11,632 bases of DNA. Source: Bacillota bacterium. GTDB taxonomy: Bacteria; Bacillota; Clostridia; Peptostreptococcales; Acidaminobacteraceae. The stretch spans positions 1-11,632 of the forward strand of contig JAUMXJ010000018.1 in the NCBI GenBank assembly GCA_030529205.1. The letters are read 5' to 3'. The notes under the pieces were generated by a model. That model saw only the letters and a list, made by a program, of their open reading frames with translations. It searched no databases and was not told the origin of the DNA. A program made the position numbers and the translations under genes. Shown here in pieces: positions 7,699 through 11,632 of the stretch (the first letter of the stretch is position 1; each line of letters starts with the position of its first letter).

Positions 7699-8343
7699 CT
7701 ATCCGAGTTGCTTTGCAACTTCTTCGGCAAAGTTCTCTTCTTTCTTCTGAAGACCTTCCCCGACTTCGAATCGCGCAAATCTTCTGATATTGATTTTTTC
7801 GCCGATTTTCGCAATTTTCTCGGTGAGGAGATCATTTACTTTTCTATCCGGATCTTTAATAAACGGTTGTTCCAACAGGCAGATTTCTTCCAAGAATTTG
7901 TTGATTCTTCCCTCTACCATCTTATCCACCACTTTTTCCGGTTTTCCCTCATTCAATGCCTGATTTCTCAGAATTTCCTTTTCAGCATCGATTTCATGTT
8001 GCGGAACTTCTTCCTTCGAAACATATCTAGGGTTTGCTGCGGCTATTTGCATTGCGATGTCTTTTGCAAACTCCTGGAACTCCGCATTTTTTGCAACAAA
8101 GTCGGTCTCCGTGTTGATTTCAACCATGGATCCGATTCTTCCGCCGTGGATATAGGAATACACAATACCTTCTGCAGCGATTCTGGATGCTTTCTTGCTC
8201 GCCTTTATCATCCCCTTTTCACGAAGATACTTTACAGCGGCATCGATATCGCCATTTGTCTCTGCAAGTGCCTGTTTACAATCCATCATACCCGCGCCGG
8301 TCATCTCTCTGAGTTCTTTTACCATAGTAGCTGTTACTTGCAT
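7699..8343 (-). CDS. tsf: Translation elongation factor Ts
   Basis: EF-Ts is the guanine-nucleotide exchange factor that recharges EF-Tu. The protein is 214 residues, the short form found in many Clostridia, cyanobacteria and Thermus; Bacillus and E. coli forms are near 290. It has the N-terminal UBA-like domain ([19 protein letters not shown], 8-26) and the EF-Tu-contacting TDFVAKN at 80-86, followed by one shortened core domain. I chose the ATG at 8343 because AGAGGTG lies 6 nt upstream; a GTG at 8352 would overlap this ribosome site. It starts 12 nt after the rpsB stop, ends with TAG, and is followed by a strong terminator. Confidence 0.95.
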   Translation of the reverse strand: MQVTATMVKELREMTGAGMMDCKQALAETNGDIDAAVKYLREKGMIKASKKASRIAAEGIVYSYIHGGRIGSMVEINTETDFVAKNAEFQEFAKDIAMQIAAANPRYVSKEEVPQHEIDAEKEILRNQALNEGKPEKVVDKMVEGRINKFLEEICLLEQPFIKDPDRKVNDLLTEKIAKIGEKINIRRFARFEVGEGLQKKEENFAEEVAKQLG

Positions 8344-8355
8344 AATATTCACCTC

Positions 8356-9138
8356 TTATTCTTCATCTTCTTCTTTTGATTCGGTATTATCCATGTAATC
8401 ATCGATATTGTACTCTTCGTCCTGTTCTTCGGATTTTTCTTCTACATGGAACTGCTCACCTTGATGTGCTTCGATAATCGCATCCGCCATTTTTCCGGCA
8501 ATCAGCTTAACCGCACGAATCGCGTCATCATTTCCCGGAATGACGTAGTCGACCTCATCCGGATCGCAGTTTGTGTCAACGATTGAAACAATAGGAATAC
8601 CAAGATTTCTTGCCTCTCTGACCGCAATTCTCTCTTTCTTAGGATCGACTACAAAAAGAGCTGCAGGGAGTTCGTTCATATCCTTAATACCGCCGAGGAA
8701 CTTTTCAAGTCTCTCTTTTTCGCCCTTCAAATTCAGGACTTCTTTCTTCGGAAGAACTTCAAAAGTTCCGTCCGCTTCCATTTGCTCCAACTCGAACAGA
8801 CGATCGATTCTCTTTTTGATGGTCTTGAAGTTTGTAAGCGTACCGCCCAGCCATCTTTGACTTACAAAGTACATTCCGCATCTCTTCGCTTCCGATTCGA
8901 TTGCTTCCTGTGCCTGTTTTTTTGTACCTACAAAAAGGACACTGCCGCCCTCATCCGCAATACTGCGAATGAACTCATACGCTTATTCCACTTTTCCGAG
9001 TGTTTTCTTAAGATCCACGATGTAAATCCCGTTTCTCTCGGTGAAGATGTACTCCGCCATTTTCGGGTTCCATCTTCTTGTTTGGTGTCCGAAATGGACA
9101 CCCGCCTCTAGCAATTCTTTCATTGAAATTACTGACAT
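8356..9138 (-). pseudogene. rpsB: 30S ribosomal protein S2, interrupted by an in-frame TAA at codon 52
   Basis: S2 is an essential small-subunit protein assembled late on the 30S body near S1. The start ATG at 9138 has a perfect AGGAGG 4 nt upstream, and the N-terminus ([20 protein letters not shown]) is canonical. After KKTLGKVE the frame meets TAA at 8985-8983 and then resumes in the same frame as [39 protein letters not shown] and [14 protein letters not shown]. Homologues have Glu at this point (VEEAY), so one G-to-T change (GAA to TAA) explains it, with no frameshift. Without the stop the protein would be 260 residues, ending in an acidic tail of about 30. Since S2 has no known bypass, a sequencing or assembly error is the likeliest cause; a suppressed mutation or a second rpsB copy are alternatives. 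The gene is co-transcribed with tsf. Confidence 0.9.
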
Positions 9139-9142
9139 ATTT

Positions 9143-9148
9143 CCTCCT
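9143..9148 (-). promoter_or_regulatory. rpsB Shine-Dalgarno AGGAGG
   Basis: A perfect AGGAGG lies 4 nt before the rpsB ATG and fixes that start over the in-frame ATG at 9177. The sequence AACAGGAG that contains it is complementary to the loop of the leader hairpin upstream, so its accessibility may be controlled. Confidence 0.9.
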
Positions 9149-9156
9149 GTTTTAAC

Positions 9157-9195
9157 ATCCCTGCGAAATACCCTCAACAGAAGCTCGCAGGTGAT
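9157..9195 (-). promoter_or_regulatory. rpsB leader hairpin, candidate S2 autoregulatory element
   Basis: On the minus strand, CCTGCGA (9191-9185) and TCGCAGG (9166-9160) form a perfect 7-bp stem. It can extend by ATC/GAT across one bulged A. The loop contains CTTCTGTT (9183-9176), which can pair over 8 bp (one G-U) with AACAGGAG (9151-9144) at the Shine-Dalgarno site, giving an H-type pseudoknot or an alternative fold that hides the ribosome site. The element lies within the roughly 70-nt leader set by the promoter at 9216-9244. rpsB leaders bound by S2 are known in gamma-proteobacteria; that this one acts the same way is inference. Confidence 0.5.
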
Positions 9196-9215
9196 AAAGT
9201 TTTACATACCAAAGC

Positions 9216-9244
9216 ATTTTATAATAAATTCTAAAAACTGTCAA
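9216..9244 (-). promoter_or_regulatory. Sigma-A type promoter for rpsB-tsf
   Basis: On the minus strand, TTGACA (9244-9239) is a consensus -35 box, followed by exactly 17 nt and TAAAAT (9221-9216), one base from the consensus -10. Transcription should begin near 9209, leaving a leader of about 70 nt before rpsB. The -35 box lies 18 nt after the stop of the SwrB-like gene, so rpsB-tsf has its own strong promoter. I see no terminator between the two, so readthrough from the motility operon is possible. Confidence 0.85.
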
Positions 9245-9262
9245 TTACGATACAGCCTAATT

Positions 9263-9745
9263 TCAGTATTTTTTCATGCCGAGCATCAGAGAAAGCTCAC
9301 TCACACCCATTCCCAGTCTCTTTGCCACTTCCGAAATCGTATATCCTTCAGCCAGAAGAAGTTTGGCCTCGGACTTTCTTCCGGAATCTCCGGTCCTGTA
9401 GGGCAGCTCCTCTTTTTTCGGCTGCACATTTTCCGGCTGAGGAAAACTCGGTGCTTTCATTGTCTCCTCCGCCGCCCCTCGCTTGAGCATCACAAGCTTT
9501 CTGTTGATTTCTTCGAATCTCTCTTCCAATATTTGTATTTGTTTTTCGTGAACACTGTACTTGCCTTCCAAATCATTGGCGATATCAAAAAACGATTCAT
9601 TCAGCTCACCGAGATCGCTTTGCTGAACCCCGGAAGAAGGATGATGCTTGGAAGCGGCGCGAATGGCTTGATTGAGCTCCCGTTTTACAATGATTATTCC
9701 CACGAATACCGACAATACTCCCGCTACAATAGATACGAACCACAC
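9263..9745 (-). CDS. SwrB-like membrane-anchored protein (DUF6115-type)
   Basis: This 160-residue protein has one N-terminal membrane segment (about 3-20) followed by KRE, a coiled-coil-prone stretch (about 47-90), a Pro/Lys/Glu-rich linker (about 97-122), and a C-terminal helix-turn-helix-like module (about 124-157: KLLLAEGYTISEVAKRLGMGVSELSLML). That layout, and its place between sigD and rpsB, match Bacillus SwrB (YlxL), which promotes activation of the flagellar export apparatus and swarming. The identification rests on architecture and position, not an alignment. The start codon is GTG, supported by GTGAGG 5 nt upstream; the overlapping ATG at 9747 is in another frame. The stop is TGA. 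Whether the HTH-like end binds DNA or protein is unknown; membrane anchoring favours protein. Confidence 0.8.
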   Translation of the reverse strand: MWFVSIVAGVLSVFVGIIIVKRELNQAIRAASKHHPSSGVQQSDLGELNESFFDIANDLEGKYSVHEKQIQILEERFEEINRKLVMLKRGAAEETMKAPSFPQPENVQPKKEELPYRTGDSGRKSEAKLLLAEGYTISEVAKRLGMGVSELSLMLGMKKY

Positions 9746-9766
9746 ATCGACCTCACTTAAAGCACA

Positions 9767-9793
9767 AGGGCAATCATCGAAATGAATTGCCCT
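9767..9793 (-). other. Intergenic hairpin with UUCG loop
   Basis: On the minus strand, AGGGCAAT (9793-9786) and ATTGCCCT (9774-9767) form a perfect 8-bp stem. Above a bulged T, CAT/ATG continues the helix around a TTCG tetraloop. Only a weak T-run follows (CTTTAAG), so it is a poor terminator. It sits 21 nt before the GTG of the SwrB-like gene and may act as an attenuator, an RNA-processing site or a stability element. Its role is inferred only. Confidence 0.55.
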
Positions 9794-9804
9794 GCCATTT
9801 TACC

Positions 9805-10128
9805 CTAAATACGAATATCCAGAATGCTCCCTTTTTCGCCCGGCAACTTTTTCTCTTCCGGCTCTTCCTTTTTGCTCTCTTTTTTGTTGTCTCTTTCTTT
9901 TCCGGATTCCTGCTCTCTCTCCTCACTTTTCATACGTTGTTTAATGTCGACTTCTTCTGTTCGTATGTCGGTATTTACGGAGCTCGTTTCGCGTTGACGC
10001 TCCGCGGACATCTGCTGCTGCGCATTGAGAATCTGATTCTCCTGCCGGGTCAAGAAATTCTGCCGCTGTACTCCGGCTTCCTGTGTGCCTCTGACGGCAA
10101 CCTGCATATCAATCGGACGTATCGACAT
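9805..10128 (-). CDS. Small charged protein of the sigD-fapA-rpsB region, function unknown
   Basis: This 107-residue protein has no recognisable enzyme motif, signal peptide or membrane segment. Its start (MSIRPIDMQVAVRGTQEAG) looks structured, residues about 20-50 are Gln-rich and helix-prone, and residues about 55-97 are a low-complexity Lys/Glu/Arg stretch that is probably disordered. It ends in a short hydrophobic tail, GSILDIRI. From memory, small proteins with similar ends (IKPID near the start, DIKV-like tail) occur at this place in other Clostridia, but I cannot verify this here. A perfect AGGAGG, which overlaps the fapA stop, lies 4 nt before the ATG, and only 8 nt separate the genes, so it is surely translated with fapA. 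The context suggests a motility or surface role. Confidence 0.8.
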   Translation of the reverse strand: MSIRPIDMQVAVRGTQEAGVQRQNFLTRQENQILNAQQQMSAERQRETSSVNTDIRTEEVDIKQRMKSEEREQESGKERDNKKESKKEEPEEKKLPGEKGSILDIRI

Positions 10129-10136
10129 AAAACCTC

Positions 10137-11513
10137 CTAGTACCCAATTGCAACCACTTCATTCTTTTCCCTCTTCAAGATGACATTCTGCATCTGATGT
10201 TTCACGAGGTACATGGAATTGCCGATTTTAACCCGCACACCCGGGAAAATATGGCCCGCTTTCAAACGAGAAGCCATGTAGCTGTTGGCAAGTTCCTGCA
10301 ACATATTGAGACGAGAACGCCTTGTTTTCAGTCCGTTCTCCGTTTCATCATATTCTTTCTTTGTCTTTGACAGCAGGAGCTTGAGTTTTTCATTCTCCGG
10401 ATTGAGTTTGAGTTTTGTTACAATGGTCTGCAAATCTTTTCCGAGTTTGTCAAGAGTATCCCCGGAATCCTTGATGTCCACAGCCAAATTCTTAATTTCA
10501 TCGACCAAATCCGCATCGAGTCCGAGTTTGATATCGGTGACAACTTCCAAATCCGAGCCGATGACTTTCGCTTCAAAGTGACCCTTACAAAGCGTTTCTC
10601 CACCCATCAGCTGACCCTTTTTTCCGTTCAGTTTAATCGAGCCGTCACAACGTATTTTAGAAGACATCACGGTATTGGCTTCGATGTCCCCCTTCACTTT
10701 TAAATCCGCAGAATTGATAAAACCCGTAATCAAATTGCCTTTCACCTTGATATCGGAGCTGTTATGACCTTTGATTCCGCGTGAAATCATCAGGTTCCCG
10801 CCTACATCCAATACCGCTCCCTCGACAACTCCGGTGACGGTCAAATCACCTGTCGTCGTCACTTCATACCCGTCACAGATATTGCCGTTTACCACAATAT
10901 TTCCGATAAAACTGAGATTGCCGGTCGCAATGCCGATATCTCCTTTGATCTCCATAACCGTTTCAACCGAAACCGTCCTTCCGTCAAAAGCAATACTTCC
11001 GTCGATATCCGAGATCAATCTCAATCCGTCTTCGCTGATTCTCGTGTTTTTTCCCTGCGCCAGAACCTTGTCCTTGCCGTCTCTTCCCTGAATATTTCTG
11101 CCGGTAACGGTGGTGCCGGGTTTTGCTTTGGTGGCCGGTTTCTTTTCGACGAGAACGCCGTCCTTCGAGACCGAACGCACAATTCCGAGATTTTTGAAAT
11201 TCACGGTGCCGTCTTCGAGAAGTTCGGGCTTGGCTTTTTCTCCGATCGGGAATTTGTAGTCGAGTTCCGCATCGGAACCGTTTTCATGTCTGATTCCCTC
11301 CGCGACAGGATACTCCATCACGGATTGCAGCTCTATGACCTTCTTCACCGCATTGAAATCGATTCCGAAGACAACGGACTTTTCTTTCAAAGCATCCAGG
11401 ACATCGCCTTCTTTTACTGAAGGTGCACCGTCTTCCCGTTCGATTGTCAGATATGCAGTATAGTAATCATTCGACAGATCTACCCGAATGATATTCTTTG
11501 CAACATTTTCCAT
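10137..11513 (-). CDS. FapA family protein (DUF342, polymer-forming beta-helix)
   Basis: FapA/DUF342 proteins carry a right-handed parallel beta-helix flanked by alpha/beta domains. Vibrio FapA affects motility and type IV pili through the glucose phosphotransferase protein EIIA; in Clostridia the gene commonly sits with flagellar genes and its job is unknown. This 458-residue protein has an N-terminal DUF342 domain (about 1-185, with KPATKAKPGTTVTGRNI at 125-141), then regular beta-helix turns (about 190-325) in repeated forms such as VKGDI, VNGNICDG and VGGNLMISRGIKG. A coiled coil follows (about 337-412), and a C-terminal strand domain includes FPGVRVKIGNSMYLV. It starts 4 nt after the sigD stop with AGG upstream, so it is translated with the sigma factor. 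I see no secretion signal. Confidence 0.9.
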   Translation of the reverse strand: MENVAKNIIRVDLSNDYYTAYLTIEREDGAPSVKEGDVLDALKEKSVVFGIDFNAVKKVIELQSVMEYPVAEGIRHENGSDAELDYKFPIGEKAKPELLEDGTVNFKNLGIVRSVSKDGVLVEKKPATKAKPGTTVTGRNIQGRDGKDKVLAQGKNTRISEDGLRLISDIDGSIAFDGRTVSVETVMEIKGDIGIATGNLSFIGNIVVNGNICDGYEVTTTGDLTVTGVVEGAVLDVGGNLMISRGIKGHNSSDIKVKGNLITGFINSADLKVKGDIEANTVMSSKIRCDGSIKLNGKKGQLMGGETLCKGHFEAKVIGSDLEVVTDIKLGLDADLVDEIKNLAVDIKDSGDTLDKLGKDLQTIVTKLKLNPENEKLKLLLSKTKKEYDETENGLKTRRSRLNMLQELANSYMASRLKAGHIFPGVRVKIGNSMYLVKHQMQNVILKREKNEVVAIGY

Positions 11514-11517
11514 TTTA

Positions 11518-11632
11518 CTACCTGTAATCCTTTAATGCTATCTTCAGCTTTGTGATCGCCTTGGTATGAATCTGCGATATTCGAGACTCCGTAACTTCAA
11601 GGACTTCCGCAATCTCCTTATAGGTCAGTTCG
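11518..11632 (-). CDS. sigD: Flagellar sigma factor SigD/FliA, C-terminal end (partial)
   Basis: Only the last 37 residues are in the window; the 5' part runs off the right edge. They are sigma region 4.2, the helix-turn-helix that contacts the -35 element: [19 protein letters not shown], then QIHTKAI. The ESRISQIH motif is typical of the FliA/SigD/WhiG group. FliA drives late flagellar, motor and chemotaxis genes and is held in check by FlgM. The gene ends in TAG, 4 nt before fapA. Homology to WhiG cannot be excluded from this fragment, but the neighbours favour a flagellar role. Confidence 0.9.
   Translation of the reverse strand, partial: ELTYKEIAEVLEVTESRISQIHTKAITKLKIALKDYR

Noticed and set aside
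7615..8379. Open frame of 254 codons on the plus strand opposite tsf
   Set aside because: It runs antisense across all of tsf, is rich in Phe, Leu and Cys as expected of a reverse-frame shadow, has no ribosome site and matches no family I know.
80..8985. Genetic code change (TGA or TAA read as an amino acid) to explain the stops in polC and rpsB
   Set aside because: TGA ends uppS, cdsA and the SwrB-like gene, and TAA ends frr and rpsB itself, all at normal C-termini. The standard code applies.
9139..9177. In-frame ATG at 9177 as an earlier rpsB start
   Set aside because: It would place the perfect AGGAGG inside the gene and add 13 residues with no counterpart in S2 proteins; the start at 9138 is clear.
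9041..9760. Open frame of 239 codons on the plus strand across rpsB and the SwrB-like gene
   Set aside because: It overlaps two well-supported minus-strand genes and the rpsB promoter, and shows no domain or ribosome site.
1..11632. CRISPR array, insertion sequence, tRNA, prophage or defence genes
   Set aside because: No direct repeats with spacers, transposase or integrase motifs, or tRNA cloverleaf were seen. Nearly all of the window is dense housekeeping coding sequence.

Overview
The window looks like a chromosomal housekeeping region of a motile, Gram-positive anaerobe-type bacterium, most likely class Clostridia (Bacillota). Four things point there: a PolC-type replicative polymerase (exonuclease inserted inside a PHP domain), strong AGGAGG ribosome sites, the end of a SigD/FliA flagellar sigma factor next to a FapA-type (DUF342) protein and a SwrB-like protein, and the order rpsB-tsf-pyrH-frr-uppS-cdsA-dxr-rseP-ispG-polC. 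I cannot name the genus. Every supported gene lies on the minus strand, so transcription runs from position 11632 towards 1.

Region 11632-9263 is the tail of a motility-linked operon: the C-terminal end of SigD (region 4.2), FapA, a 107-residue uncharacterised charged protein, and a 160-residue SwrB-like membrane-anchored protein. Spacings are short (4, 8 and 59 nt). A UUCG-capped hairpin sits in the largest gap.

Region 9244-7643 is a separate translation unit. It has a near-consensus promoter (TTGACA, 17 nt, TAAAAT), a structured leader whose hairpin loop is complementary to the rpsB Shine-Dalgarno sequence, rpsB (ribosomal protein S2), tsf (EF-Ts), and an intrinsic terminator. As given, rpsB carries an in-frame TAA at codon 52.

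Region 7542-1 is a tightly packed unit: pyrH (UMP kinase), frr (ribosome recycling), uppS (undecaprenyl diphosphate synthase), cdsA (CDP-diacylglycerol synthase), dxr and ispG (MEP isoprenoid pathway), rseP (site-2 protease) and polC. Dxr and IspG make isoprenoid precursors, UppS turns them into the lipid carrier for the cell wall, CdsA feeds phospholipid synthesis, and RseP acts in the same membrane. polC is interrupted by an in-frame TGA at codon 482. An ATG follows directly, preceded by a well-placed GGAGG, and the conserved reading frame continues off the left edge.

I see no mobile element, CRISPR array, tRNA, rRNA or defence system. The unusual points are the two stop codons in essential genes, the possible S2 autoregulatory leader, and the small uncharacterised protein between fapA and the SwrB-like gene.
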